Source: Chionoecetes opilio (taxonomy: Eukaryota; Arthropoda; Malacostraca; Decapoda; Majidae). From it: a DNA stretch of 64,000 bases. The position numbers and the translations under genes were made by a program. The DNA is taken from positions 41,001-105,000 of the forward strand of contig JACEEZ010020241.1 in the NCBI GenBank assembly GCA_016584305.1. Direction: 5' to 3'. The notes beneath the pieces were generated by a model, which saw only the letters and a program-made list of their open reading frames with translations, had not been told where the DNA came from and did no database searches. Shown piece after piece: positions 33,009 through 43,835 of the stretch; position 1 is the first letter of the stretch; every line of letters starts with the position of its first letter.

Positions 33009-36000
33009 CTTGGAAGGGAGAGAGGGTTGGTCAACGCTATATAAAGCTTGTTGTTGAGTGTCAAGTCTTTGGAAAACTCTGGCCAATGTTGGGTATTTGA
33101 GTCTTGTAGTAAAAACATCCAAGAAGTCTGTATTTTCTCAGTTTTGGTGTGTGTGTGTGTGGATTTATCAAGTCAGGAGGCCAGGAAAGTGACAGTGGCT
33201 TGCTGATAAGACTGAAGTGTTAATGTGGTCAGGCAACAGTGCGGATTTCACTCCAATAGAAAATTGTTGACATAATCATGAAGCAAAAGTTTGTGGAGAG
33301 GAAATGATCCTCCTTCTTGACCCAGCTGTGGGATGATTTCAGGAGTGTATAGTAACATGACGGTAGAATTATTTCCCATACTTGATGACAATATGCCCAA
33401 ACAACTCCAGATGTTTATAAAGAACAAGGGGAACCTGACTACATACTACAGGAAGTGCCCATTTACTATATCTATTTACTTTGTAGGTCTTTTTATTTCA
33501 AATGCTACGTGTGTTGTGAAGCGATCCTGGACGGCGCTCAAAGGTTTCTTGCAGTGACTATTATCCTGAGTCAGTGAAAAAGATCAAAATTGGCTCAAAT
33601 CAGTCACTTGATTATCATTAGAGTATGAAGGGAAGGAACTGAAGGGTTCCCGCCCCTTAGGAACACCAGTATCTTAGAGGAACTTGGTGAATGCAGCATG
33701 TGGAGGCTGCAAAACTTCCTTCTTGATAAAGATTCAAAGAGCAGCACTTGAGGCAACTGGGTGGGGTGGTGGGGGGGTATCGTAATTTTAATAAGAATTC
33801 ATTTTCAATATGAAAAAACAGTAATAGTGATATACTGCCTGCATGCCCGATATTGTGGATGAAATCAGTGTTTGGGAAGCAGCAGCAGCAGCAGCAGCAC
33901 TAGCCCTCATTACCGATAAGAAAGTGGTGCACATGTTGCTTGTAACTTGTTAATACCCACTTCTGGTACTAAGGTATATGAGATTAAGAGGCAATGTTTT
34001 TTCTTATTTTTGAAATGGCTGACTTAGAGAAACTTTTGTTTTAACTGCGAACAGAGATGGAAAATTGAGAAACACTCATTACTGAGTTAACACTAAAATG
34101 TAGTGACGATATGAGTGGCTACATTGTACAGAACCTCCTCCTATACTGTTTAAGGGGATTGTTACAAGGGCTGAGGGGCTGCATCCCTGAGCAGTGACAA
34201 CACAGTCATTAGGGTGTGTATTTGTTTTCTAACAGGTATATATATGCATACATAGGAGCAACAATGCAAAGATAATACAGAATTATTAAGTGATGTTAGT
34301 CACATAGGCTCAAAATAATGATAAATAAACAGGTCAATAAGCAATATCATCCATTGCCATACAATGCAAGTATGTATTGAAAAAGTTGGAAAGAATTCAA
34401 GGGATGGAAATGAAGATGATGCCCGAGTGAAAAGAAATAATCTACAAAGAAACACTAAAGAAAATGTTACTACCAAAACCTGAGAAAAGACGACATTGCT
34501 TGATGAATGGCTCGGATGAAACTAACAGAAGACCTGCCAGCGGGCCGCGTGCAGGTTGGTCGCCACGGTTACCGACCATTTGGTTTGTTTAATGGGTCAC
34601 AGGTTTGGTAGGTTTAAACTATTCATTATATCCAAAATATGGCATAAAAGGGTTCATCCTATAAAGGCTTTACTGTAGTTCACTGCTTGCTGTTACCATC
34701 ACCACAGGCTCCTGCCGCTCAACTCTAATGCTTCTGAGATAGGTTGGGGTAAATAGATAGATATCCGTGGGAACCGCAATATGTACTTACGGCCACGTTT
34801 GTTTGAATCCCTGAAAGAATGTACCATATTTGTTGGCATATAAGACACTTCAAAAAAAACCTCAAAATATCGCCCTGCGTCGCATATGCAAAGTTAGGCC
34901 TCCCATAGCCTCCTCTTATCCCAGAGGCTCACTACCGGCACCCTAGCTGACTAACCGTATTTCTACCGACTCCATATTACAGTAAACCCTCACTTTTACG
35001 GACCTCTTTATAAAGAATTTCTGCTTTAACAAACATTTTCTACCAGTCCCGAAATATGCATGGATTTACCGAATATGTTGGGTAAATGCAGGGTTTGGTT
35101 CGGTGGTGGGCCAGCCAAACATATTTGAAAAAAAGACAATTCATAATGAGATAGTGAAAACATTCATAAAATTGGAAATGTACAATTCAATATTCCCACA
35201 CGTGGTTGTACACGCTGCCGTGCCCGCCCCAGCGCACACCTTGGCAGCCCTGCTTGTCACACCACTTGTTTGTGAAGCTGTCCTGCCTCCTCGCACGGGT
35301 CCCTTTATAGCCAGTGAATGAAGATTAGCAATGATGATATCTGACCTGTCCTTAAAGTCCACAGCCAGTCGGGGTACTCCGAGTCATCCTTCAGCTTGAC
35401 GTCCTCCCTGCCCTCCTTGACGGGGTGCGAGCCCATCACGTGTGTCACCAGCTTCTCCGCGTCAGACTCCACAGGCAGGCGCTGCGGAGGTTGTGCTCGG
35501 TGAAGGTGGGACGGCTATTTACCTAGCTGCACCGTACGGAGCTTGAACTCTACTTGGCGTCCTCTCTTCGTGTTTACAATATCTCCGTGTTTACGGCATG
35601 ATTCTGCTTCTCATAATTTATCGCTACCGTGACTACCACGTGATATTTCTTATTTTGTAATGGGCCATACAATTTCAGCCTATGTATTCTTGTCTGTACT
35701 GTTATAGAGGAAAAGGTCCTCCTCCTATACATGTAAAGGTAGCTATACAGATGCTTCTGTCTTGTTTTCTTCTATCACTGAACTTTATTATAAATTTTTT
35801 TCCTACTGACTGTCATCAATAAAAAAAACCTAATCATTCTAGAAAATAGAAGTAAATACCTGACAGCTTAACATGTACTGGTTGTCATAATATTACTGGC
35901 ATGCTGTCAAGTGTTTTTCTGTTTAATGAATACAAATAAAATAGCAACTAATAAGAAAGGAGATAAGTGGACAAGCCTACATCATTGTTCCTTATAACTT

Positions 36001-39000
36001 TTAAATATTTCCAATAAATTCTGAGAGAAACTTCCTATTTTGACCTGTACTTAGCATGACTACTTACAACTTTTTCCATTGTGGGTCCAAGCTTCATCTT
36101 GCCCTTCTTGCCGAGTCCTGTGGGAAGAGGGAGGGTTATAACTATGTGCCTTGTAATCAATTAAACTGCAGAACCAAAAATACATACAGGCATACACTAT
36201 GATGCCACAAATCCTCCGGGTATGGTAAGATTGCCCGGTAAATACGCAGTTTCAACCAATACTCTCCCGACATAACTGGGGGGCCAGCCCCCCAGACCTC
36301 CCTGCTAGTTCACTAACCTGACCTAGGCATTGACTACATAACCTCACCTCACGGGGGGGGGGGGGGGGGGGGAGCACCCCACAGCCCCCCCCCCATGTGT
36401 TATTTTTAATTTCCGACGGTTGCTGTAGGGGTTAGAAACACTCCTTATGATGAGAACGAATCGTACAGGATACTTAAATAGAGAAATTGGTACTTTCAAC
36501 CAGTAATTGAGTACGAGATTAACAGTGCTCTTTTCCCATGTATTTTGATGTGTTAAGAATGATGGTCCAAAGTCTTTGGATGGTCACATTAAAAATCGTC
36601 TGAATGCCTCATTTTGCAGTTATCTTCCCTCCTCCATAGCAAACCTGGGGACCCGTCTGGAATGCGGGGGTTTTGGGCGGGGAAAGTGGAAACTAGTTTT
36701 GTACGGGTAGTAGATTATGTGGATGATGTAAAATATGTTCGATAAACACTATGGGATATGGGATGACATATGGCCAAATGTTTTCTTAATATTTATACAT
36801 CACAAAGGACTGGCCAAGGGCAAAAAAAAGAGGTAACAAAAAGCATGCTTAGTTGCCAGTCCCTATAAAGAAGACAGTAAGAGAATAAAGAAAGGGGATG
36901 GGCCACTTTAGTTCGGGAGGTGTCTTGTCACTCCTCTCTTGAAAAGATTTAAGTCGTAGAAAGGTGGAAAACTAGAAGCAGGAAGAGTTACAGAGTTTAC
37001 CAGTGAAAGGGATGAAAGAGTAAAGATACTGATTAACTCTTGCATTAGGGAGATGGACAGAATAGGGATGAGAATGAGTAGAAAGTCTTGTGCAGCGAGG
37101 CCGCGGGAGGGGAAGCCATGCAGTTAGCAAGTTCAGAAGAGCAGTGAGCATGAAAATACCGGTTGAAGATTGCGAGAAGTAACATTGTTGTGGTGATAAG
37201 GCCCCTGTACAGAGCAAGCAACTGGGAGAGAGAACAAAATGGATGCAGACGCCAGAGGTCCCCCTCTCTTCTTAGAAGCTGTTTTACCAAGAGATGAAAA
37301 GAGAGATTTCCAGTTCAGATTTCTAGTAAAGGAGTCCTAGAATGTTCATTGTGGAAGAAGGAGATAGTTGAGTGTCATTGAAGAAGAGGGGATAGTTATC
37401 TGGAAGGTTTTGTTGAGTAGATAGGTGAAGAAAATGGGTTTTTGAGGCATTGAACAAAACAAGGTTTGCTTTGCCCCAATCAGAAATTATAGAAAGATCA
37501 GAAGTTAGGCGCTCGGTGGCATCTCTCCGTGAATCACTAAGTTGCTGTTGAGTTGGACGTCTAATGAACAACGATAATGAACGTCTGATGAACGACGAAA
37601 ATACATAAATATATATAACCGATAGTCTACGGGAATTACCTACCTGTTCCAGGAAAATTCAAACACATTTATTCCACAGGAGTTGGCGGCGCCAACCAGC
37701 CGGGCAATCAAATGCATATTTAGCCTAAATAACTCTACAAAACCTAACCCAAACCTATCCTAAACCAAACTTAATCTAACCTAACCAAACATAAACGCAT
37801 AACCTAACCTAGCTATTAGTAATTGTATATAAATAAGCGCTATATTTTTAGTTTCCGGAAGTGAATAACTACTGCACATTATACTGATATATCATATCAG
37901 TGACGCAGTATTATACCCCGCAAACCTAGCTCCGCTTTGCACTGCCATAGTAGTGATGATTTTTCTTCTTGATATTATATGTTACTAAACCAAACCCCAC
38001 CTCGGCTAATATTTAGTGCAGGACTGTGTCTGGATTCAAGTATTTTTCACCTTTCTACTACTTCTATAGGTCAGAACGAGTGTGAAAGTAACAATGAAAT
38101 GTTGCGCAAACATTAAATTATTCATAGGCTAGGTTAGGTAAGGTTAGTTTGAGGGTTAATTTAGTTTAATGGTTTGATTAGGTAATTATTTGATGCTTTT
38201 ACAAATGAAGAAAGTTTTTTTTCAGTCAAACGTCTAAAAAGTGTATTATTAGAAATTTGTCATCACTTTTTCGAATTGCAAAAAGCACACTTTTTTGAGG
38301 TTTGCACAGAAAAAAACTATCTCCATTAGGAAAAATATCAAATAGTAAGAAAAAAAACCTAACTTGTCTGAAACTCTTGCAACAGTCATAGAGTAAATTT
38401 TTACTCCCCCCACCTCGGTATTATTCTAGTGTTTGCCCCCCCCCCCTCCCCAAAACAAGCTTGGGGACCTGGGGGAATGCTGGATATTTGGCTGGCATAC
38501 AAAAATGTGTCACAACCACATAGTTTTTGAGTTAAGGGAGTTGTAAAAATTCCCTAGATCTAGGGAAAATGGATTGGATTTCTTCCAGAGACGTGCGAAC
38601 CTGCCGATCCTCACAAACAGAATGATCACCGGAGTGAGCGTCGTTGAGCGAGTGTCGAGAACCCTTCCGCTAAGAGGTAAGGTAAAATTTTTATAAATAA
38701 AATTTGTCAGGTTACCGGGGAGTCGAGGGGGACGGAGCCCCCCCTTTCAGGAGGTCAGGTTAAATTAGATTAGGTTAGATTATCGGAGGGTCAAAGGGGG
38801 CGAAGCCCCCCTGCTAGGTTAGGTGAAATTTGGTTAGATAAATTCCCGTAGATATAGGGATTTTTGGCTCCCCTACGTAACTCCAGAAATACGTGTTTCC
38901 GACGTATTATTAGTTCCCAACCCGAAAACCCTGCATTCCCAGAGGTCCCCAAGCTTGTTGGGAGAAGGGGGGGGGGGAGTATAGGTAAATATTAAAAATG

Positions 39001-40981
39001 ACCCCCACCTCTAACCTAACCGGGTTAAGATTCGTTTTATTGCCCCTGCCATATCTCGCTTACTACCTTATGAAGGACTAATCTTTTGTCACACATGTCT
39101 TTTACTAACCTTCCAACCTCTTGGCAAGCTGTTACTTTAGTCAAAATCAAGGACAAGAATGATCTAATTTAAGAATAAATAGGTGCAACTCCGCCGTCGC
39201 GACCGCAGGCCAACCCCTCCCTCACGTACAGCAGCCAGGCTAGGTTAGATTAAGTTTAGTATAGTTTAAAATAAAACTAAACCTAACCTTAACCGTAACC
39301 TAACCTAGCCTGGCTGCTGTCCGTGAGGGAGGACTGGGAGAGGCGCCCGTCCCGAGGTCTAGACTGCGCTGATGGCGACGGCGGAGTAGCAACTTATTTA
39401 TTCTTATTAGATTATTTTGTCCATGATTTTGACCAAAGTAACAGCTTGCCAAGAGGTCAGAAGGTTAGTAGAAGACGTGTATGACAAAAGTTTAGTCTTA
39501 CATAAAGTAGTAAGCGAGATATGGCAGGGGCGATAAAACTAATCTTTACCCCTAACCAAGTTATTATTCTAGTGTTTGCCCATACTCCCCCTCTCCCCCA
39601 AAACAAGCTTGGGGACCTGGGGGAATGCGGGATATTGGGCTGGGGTACAAAATATGCATCGGAATCACATAATTTTTGAGTTAGGGTTTGTTGAATCTTG
39701 TTAGATCTTCTCTCGATCTAGGGAAAATTCATTGGATTTCTTCATTTCTTCTGAGTCCAGAGACTGTACGAACCTGACGATCCTCACAGAATGATGACCG
39801 AAGTGTCGAGACCCCCCCCCCCCCCCCCCCGCTAGGAGGTTAGGTTATATTTGGCTAGGTTAGGGTAGGTTAATTTGGTTAGGTTAGCTTAGGTTAGGTT
39901 ATCGGTGGGTCAAGCCCCCCCCGCTAGCTTATGTAAAATTTGGCTAGGTTAGTCTAATTTTGGTTATGCAAATTTCTCTAGGTACAAAAAAATTACCCTA
40001 AAGCAAGGAAAGTTCCCCCCCATACACAACTCTTCAATTACGTGATCACAATCCTATCTGATTCAACAAACTTAACCATTTCTGGCTGAAATGACGGTAG
40101 ATTTTTGGTAGTACATGTAACGCAAAACTCAAAGAGAGAACGTCTCGTAGAATATAATAAGGTAAATAAAAACCATGTGTAGGGATTTTTGGTCCTAGTG
40201 TAAAATAATAACGTAAATCTAATAATGTAAATTTCTAGTGTTTGCCCATACTCGCCCACAGGTGCGGGGTTTTGGGGTGGGGAACAAATTTTGCGTCGGA
40301 AACACGTAATTTAGGAGTTGTGTAGGGGGGGTAAAATTCCCTAGATCTAGGGTAATTTATATCTAGACAAATTTGCTTAACCAAAATTAACTTAACCTAG
40401 CAGGGGGCTTGACCCACCGATAATCTAACCTAACTTAACCAAATCTAACCTTCCCTAACCTAAGCAAATCTAACCAAACCTCCTAGCGGGGGGGGGTTCT
40501 CGACACTTCGGTCATCATTCTGTGAGGATCGTCAGGTTCATACAGTCTCTGGACTCAGAAGAAATCCAATGAATTTTCCCTAGATCGAGGTAATTCTTTC
40601 AACACCCCTAACTCAAAAACATGTGGTTGCGACGCATATTTTGTACCCCAGCCCAATATCCCGCATTACCCAGGTCCCCAAGCTTGTTTTGGGGGAGAGG
40701 GGGAGTATGGGCAAACACTAGAATAATACCTCTAATAATGCCGAACCGTGGTGGATTATTGGAACACTCGTCGATGGTATTTCGGTCGACGAGAGTTCCA
40801 TGTATCTCTAATCGACTACCTAACGTGGTCCTCCACTTGTTTCTATACACTCACCGGCCAGAGGTTTAGCATAGTGCCTGTGTTGCTGCGTGGCTGTGGT
40901 GGCAGCAGGCAATAGGCGGCATGATACTGCTGCCGAGGACACGGTGAGGGAAAACAGTGACGATACCCGCGTCCGCCACAT
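32896..40981 (-). CDS. mRpL54: mitochondrial ribosomal protein L54, complete 4-exon gene
   Basis: Subunit of the large mitochondrial ribosome, acting in mitochondrial translation. Exons on minus: 40981-40855 (127 nt), 36117-36068 (50), 35481-35346 (136), 33008-32896 (113); total 426 nt, 141 aa with TAA. All junctions are GT-AG and phases agree (1, 0, 1). Residues 1-35 are an Arg/Ser-rich presequence (MWRTRVSSLFSLTV..., then RHYAKPLAG), fitting mitochondrial import. The core contains GKKGKMKLGPTMEKV, LPVESDAEKLVTHVMGSHPV, LKDDSEYPDWLW and a C-terminal ELDSNSKEYWKRLRNLAL...KLKKF, matching the L54 pattern (vertebrate L54 is about 138 aa). The ATG at 40979-40981 has GCG before it; an upstream in-frame ATG at 41083 would give a poorer presequence. 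Introns hold foldbacks, a LINE-A copy and transposase debris. It looks intact. Confidence 0.93.
33209..33460 (+). pseudogene. Tc1/mariner-type transposase C-terminus, decayed
   Basis: VLMWSGNSADFTPIENC matches the WPGNSPDLNPIEN block around the third catalytic acid of Tc1-like transposases. After stops and a frameshift, LDDNMPKQLQMFIKNKG matches the region just before their C-terminus. It lies in mRpL54 intron 3, antisense to the gene. Confidence 0.75.
33461..34370. other. mRpL54 intron 3, nothing recognised
   Basis: Intronic sequence with a short (AGC)n tract at 33880-33899; no open frame of note. Confidence 0.5.
34374..34520 (+). pseudogene. LINE C-terminal remnant
   Basis: LKKLERIQGMEMKMMPE, a stop, KEIIYKETLKKMLLPKPEKR matches the LEKVQRRxTKMIxxMRxLxYExRLxxLxLxTLExRR pattern C-terminal to RT in LINEs (compare LINE-C). 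Strongly decayed. Confidence 0.6.
34979..35100 (+). mobile_element. pogo-like transposon end, single
   Basis: Starts TACAGTAAACCCTCACTTTT, like the TIR of the element at 32212. A possible partner end (GGCTTTACTGTAG, 34667-34679) faces the wrong way, so only one end is claimed. Confidence 0.45.
35346..35481 (-). CDS. mRpL54: mRpL54 exon 3
   Basis: Acceptor ACAACCTCCGCAG then RLPVESDAEKLVTHVMGSHP ... LKDDSEYPDWLWTLRT, with donor G|GTCAGA at 35345. It carries the most diagnostic L54 motif (DDSEYPDWL). Confidence 0.93.
36068..36117 (-). CDS. mRpL54: mRpL54 exon 2
   Basis: Small 50-nt exon between CCTCTTCCCACAG and GTAAGTAG, encoding (G)LGKKGKMKLGPTMEKV. Its phase fits exon 1 (ending in G) and exon 3 (phase 0) exactly. 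Confidence 0.92.
36340..36395. repeat. poly-G / poly-C tract
   Basis: About 19 G residues at 36354-36372 followed shortly by a C run; G-quadruplex-prone. Confidence 0.85.
36790..37575 (-). pseudogene. Jockey-like LINE-A, copy 2
   Basis: Same family and strand as 18040-19665. It covers the post-RT region (RRPTQQQLSDSRRDATERL, LSIISDWGKANLVLFNASK) and 3' UTR. It lacks about 130 bp present in copy 1 (the GGSTHTALLNSE to SLNHRRN segment) and is 5'-truncated at about 37575. It lies in mRpL54 intron 1 in the same orientation as the gene. Confidence 0.9.
37576..38401. other. mRpL54 intron 1, repeat-derived
   Basis: Includes CCTAAC-rich stretches (37738-37810), a repeat block AACCTAGCTCCGCTTTGCAC to ACTAAACCAAACCCCACCTC (37922-38005) that recurs at 46970-47050, and a foldback arm fragment (AAAACTATCTCCATTAGGAA, about 38322). 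Confidence 0.6.
38402..39017. mobile_element. palindrome A3 (AAGCTTGGGGACC family)
   Basis: Arms 38402-38570 and 38835-39017 pair: AACAAGCTTGGGGACCTGGG with GAGGTCCCCAAGCTTGTTGG. The interior carries GGTTAGATT/AGGTTAGG words, CCCTAGATCTAGGG and two copies of a GGGG.CGAAGCCCCCC hairpin. No frame. Confidence 0.8.
39018..39550. mobile_element. palindrome A4 (GCCGTCGC family)
   Basis: Arms 39018-39250 and 39295-39550 are about 85-90% reverse complementary: CCTGCCATATCTCGCTTACT, CTTGGCAAGCTGTTACTTT, CAACTCCGCCGTCGC and GTCCGTGAGGGAGG. The small loop is made of CTAAACCTAACC words. A second copy lies at 47512-47925. Confidence 0.88.
39551..40730. mobile_element. palindrome A5, 1.18 kb (AAGCTTGGGGACC family)
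   Basis: Arms 39551-39985 and 40330-40730 are near-perfect reverse complements: GTGTTTGCCCATACTCCCCC, AAGCTTGGGGACCTGGGGGA, CCTGACGATCCTCACAGAAT and a GGTTAGGTTA-rich stretch. The centre (39990-40330) holds a third, partial arm copy (TTTGCCCATACTCGCCCACA). No coding frame. Confidence 0.88.
40855..40981 (-). CDS. mRpL54: mRpL54 exon 1 (mitochondrial presequence)
   Basis: ATG at 40981-40979 in GTGGCGATGTGG. It encodes 42 residues plus one base, Arg/Ser/Ala-rich without acidic residues, ending HYAKPLA; donor G|GTGAGTG at 40854. GC-rich sequence upstream (40982-41080) is the likely promoter/5' UTR; no TATA box seen. Confidence 0.9.
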
Positions 40982-41090
40982 CGCCACGGCTGCCGCTGCT
41001 TTCAGTACTTTGTTTACCTCACGGCACGGCACCGTCGGCACGGCACGGCTCCACCAGCTGTTGTAGACACCTACCACCGCCACAATATTT
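40982..41090 (-). promoter_or_regulatory. probable mRpL54 5' UTR/promoter region
   Basis: GC-rich (repeated GTGCCGTGCCG) sequence directly before the start codon, contrasting with AT-rich flanks. TATA-less, as is common for housekeeping genes. Inferred from position only. Confidence 0.4.
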
Positions 41091-41173
41091 AATTATCCAC
41101 AAAACCTGAGCAAAGGATAACTAAGTTATTTTCAACGCCAAGGGAATTTAACATTGATTGCAATGATAATGTA

Positions 41174-42727
41174 ATATAAGGTGTATTTTGTAGTGTCCTT
41201 CCGGAGTAAAATTATACTTATTTAAGCTCCGCCCCTGCTTGCCATCACAAAATACGATTGTAGCGCTGCCAAAGCTCTTTCTTGATGTTGCCGAGAGTAA
41301 AAGTGTCGTACACTTCATTACCTCTTACAGATGCTCAAGGAATATCGTTAAGGTTGACATTATTGAAGGCACAGCAAAGAGTAATAGCGTGATTGTCTGT
41401 ATTACACATCTATATCTAATTGTTTTGAGCTCTTAGAATGGCCTAGATGTTTTCTAACTCTATAGATGGACTTAATATTAAACTGAAATGTTTAGGGCGC
41501 TATGAAACTGTTATTTGAATATCTATTTGCTACACAGCCATTTCACGATGTGCGTCGAGGATGTTTAATGCTTTCATGGACCTGTACGTATGTAGGCTAC
41601 GTGTACCTACATCTACGTTTCACCAATTATTCTTTGCCTAAACCTAGATGAATGCTGGTTGTGATTCATCCTCCAGTGCATCTCCCCCGTTTAACATCCA
41701 TGGGCGGGTGTGTGGTGGGCGGGTGTGTGATGGGCGTGTGGTGGGCGGATGTGTGATGGGTGTGTGGTGGGCGGATGTGTGATGGGCGTGTGGTGGGTGG
41801 GTGTGTGGTGGGCGGATAGGTGGGTGGGTGTGTGGTGGGCGGATGTGTGATGGGCGTGTGGTGGGTGGGCGGGTGATGGGCGTGTGGTGGGTGGGTGTGT
41901 GGTGGGCGGATGGGTGATGGGCGTGTGGTGGGTGGGTGTGTGGTGGGTGGGTATGTGATGGATGTGTGGTGGGCGGGTGGTGGGTGGGTGGGTGGTGGTG
42001 GGCGGGTGGGTGCCTGGGTGGTGGTGGGTGTGTGGTGGCCCGTGGGTTACACACAGAGACCTTCCTACCGTGTTGGAGCTGAATCAGACTGATGAAATGT
42101 TCGTATTCGTGCCCTGCGATAGGTTCTCTAAAAGGCTTTCTTTTTGTGATATAACATATATACCAAATTTATACATTTCTATTGTAAATGTAATATATCA
42201 CTCATGAATATATTTAAGTATTTGACTATACTATAGCAATAATACACCAGTTTTGGTGCTAAGCCAGCAAGCATCAACGAAGATTCGGACACATTGAAAA
42301 ATTCGAGGGATTGGGAAAATTGTTCCCAGACGTCGCTGGAGAATTTTAATATTTGTGACTTCTTACCTGTTAAGAGTCACCTACTCTACTCCTTACTACT
42401 CCTTACCTACTCTTAATTAAATACAGTATCCTTTGCATGTCGTGCGCATGTAATGAATGTTGAATTGGATGAGAATTAAAGGAAAAGAAACATTTACGGG
42501 AGGAGTTTTGATAAGATTTTCTCATGCGCGCGATCTGATTGGCCAGGCTCTTGGAACCACCACCCACACCCACGACTGTAAAATTTTACAGGAAAAGAGT
42601 AAAATATCGCTGCCGGGAGTGTATCTGCTCAGTTTTCTGGGCACGCAAAAGAGTAAAAAATAAGTGGGCGGAGCTTAAATAAGTAAAATTTTACTTCCAA
42701 GGGCATGCACAAAATACGCCTATAATA
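41174..42727. mobile_element. 1.55-kb element with about 60-bp TIRs
   Basis: Left 41174-41236 (GTATTTTGTAGTGTCCTTCC, GTAAAATTATACTTATTTAA, GCTCCGCCC) pairs with 42660-42727 (GGGCGGAGCTTAAATAAG, GTAAAATTTTACTTCCAAGG, ACAAAATACGCC). The interior has no transposase and contains a GT-rich minisatellite. Target duplication not resolved. Confidence 0.65.
41700..42045. repeat. G/T-rich minisatellite (GTGGTGGGCGG type)
   Basis: Irregular repeats of GGTGGGCGGATGTGTGATGG and GCGTGTGGTGGGTGGGTGT. Frames (for example HPPTHHP on -) are artefacts. Strong G clustering on +. Confidence 0.9.
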
Positions 42728-42777
42728 ATAAAGACATGTTCATATGAAAAGAATTCGTGCTTACATTGAGTAGGCTA

Positions 42778-42850
42778 CCGTAGATAACACTAAAGTCGCC
42801 AAGACAAAATTTTATTTCTATTTACAGACGTGTGGTGGCGTTAATACATT
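42778..42850 (-). mobile_element. CCGTA-family MITE, end fragment
   Basis: CCGTAGATAACACTAAAGTC followed by GACGTGTGGTGGCGTTAATAC matches the reverse complement of the right ends at 54273 and 62803. The rest is missing. Confidence 0.75.
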
Positions 42851-43329
42851 TTAGGGTGAGATGGGTATATATCGTACACGGGGGTGTAACATATAGTGGC
42901 CATAATTTCTATACTATTGAAAAATACATTAGTTTGCCATTGATGTTAAAAGAAGAAAATGGAACTCATCGGCTAGGCGGGAGTAGAGCGTGGCCACCGA
43001 GATGATACCGTCGTCGGCGAGTTTTCCCGATTTGTGTAGGGACGAGCATTTCGGTAGACGAGAGTACCAGGTAGCTACCATGAGGCAAGGATGGGTAATG
43101 TCACCGTGGTTATGCAACTTGTTTATGGATGGAGTAATAAGATAAATCAAAGCAAAGGTTGGTGATGTTGGTATACTCAGAGTATGCATTGGCTCGTCAA
43201 GTAACACTTAAACCATCATGTACTACCACTACTTATTATGAGGAAAGACAACAAAAGGAACTCAATTAATAAGGTATTTTAATACTATCATAACCATGAA
43301 TGTGTACAACCTACAAAGAGAAGACTACG

Positions 43330-43752
43330 ACGATGAAAAAATTTCGAGTTGTTTTGGGCGAAATTGATATTCCAGGTGCTATATTTCCGTGCTCGCTGAC
43401 AACATAGAGAAGACCTGAACGTGATGCATGGTTGTCATTGGTTGATGTGCAAAGGCTTCTAAACCAGGAAAACAGTCACAGCAGAGTCTCATTAAGAAGT
43501 AAGCAAGTGGCAGGGACACATTACGTACCTACCAGTTGCTTACCTTTTGACGAGGCTCTGTTATGACTCTCTTTTCTTGGTTTAGAAGCCTCTGCACATC
43601 AGCCATTACCTCAGGTCTTCTCTATAGTGTTGTCAGCGAGAACAGAGCACATTAATATAGCACCTGGAATATCAATTTCGCGCAAAATAGCTCTAAATTC
43701 TTCCATCGCCGTAGTTTTCCCTTCGTAGGTCCACCCGCGGCGACCCCGACTT
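43330..43752. repeat. inverted duplication containing an exon-like sequence
   Basis: Left 43330-43530 and right 43540-43735 are diverged reverse complements (GAAATTGATATTCCAGGTGC, GAGAAGACCTGA, AGGCTTCTAAACCA). The right, minus-strand copy is the more gene-like one, described separately. Confidence 0.75.
43611..43752 (-). CDS. candidate first exon or gene fragment, unknown
   Basis: Minus-strand ATG near 43708 in AACTACGGCGATGG opens MEEFRAILREIDIPGAILMC then SVLADNTIEKT and a stop. In another frame the sequence continues protein-like (VMADVQRLLNQEKRVITEPR) to a good donor CAAAAG|GTAAGC at about 43546, so a frameshift probably separates two halves of one coding exon. Unrecognised. A diverged inverted copy lies 43330-43530. 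Confidence 0.3.
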
Positions 43753-43835
43753 ATCCCCACAATGCACCGATGTAAACAAACCGTGACGTAGTTATGTCTG
43801 CAGCCGCGCATGGAAGGGTTGGTGGTAAGTGACAT

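Noticed and set aside
36340..36395. Assembly gap or vector-like homopolymer
   Set aside because: Homopolymer runs of this size also occur at 9-32 and 39816-39830, so a genomic origin is more likely.
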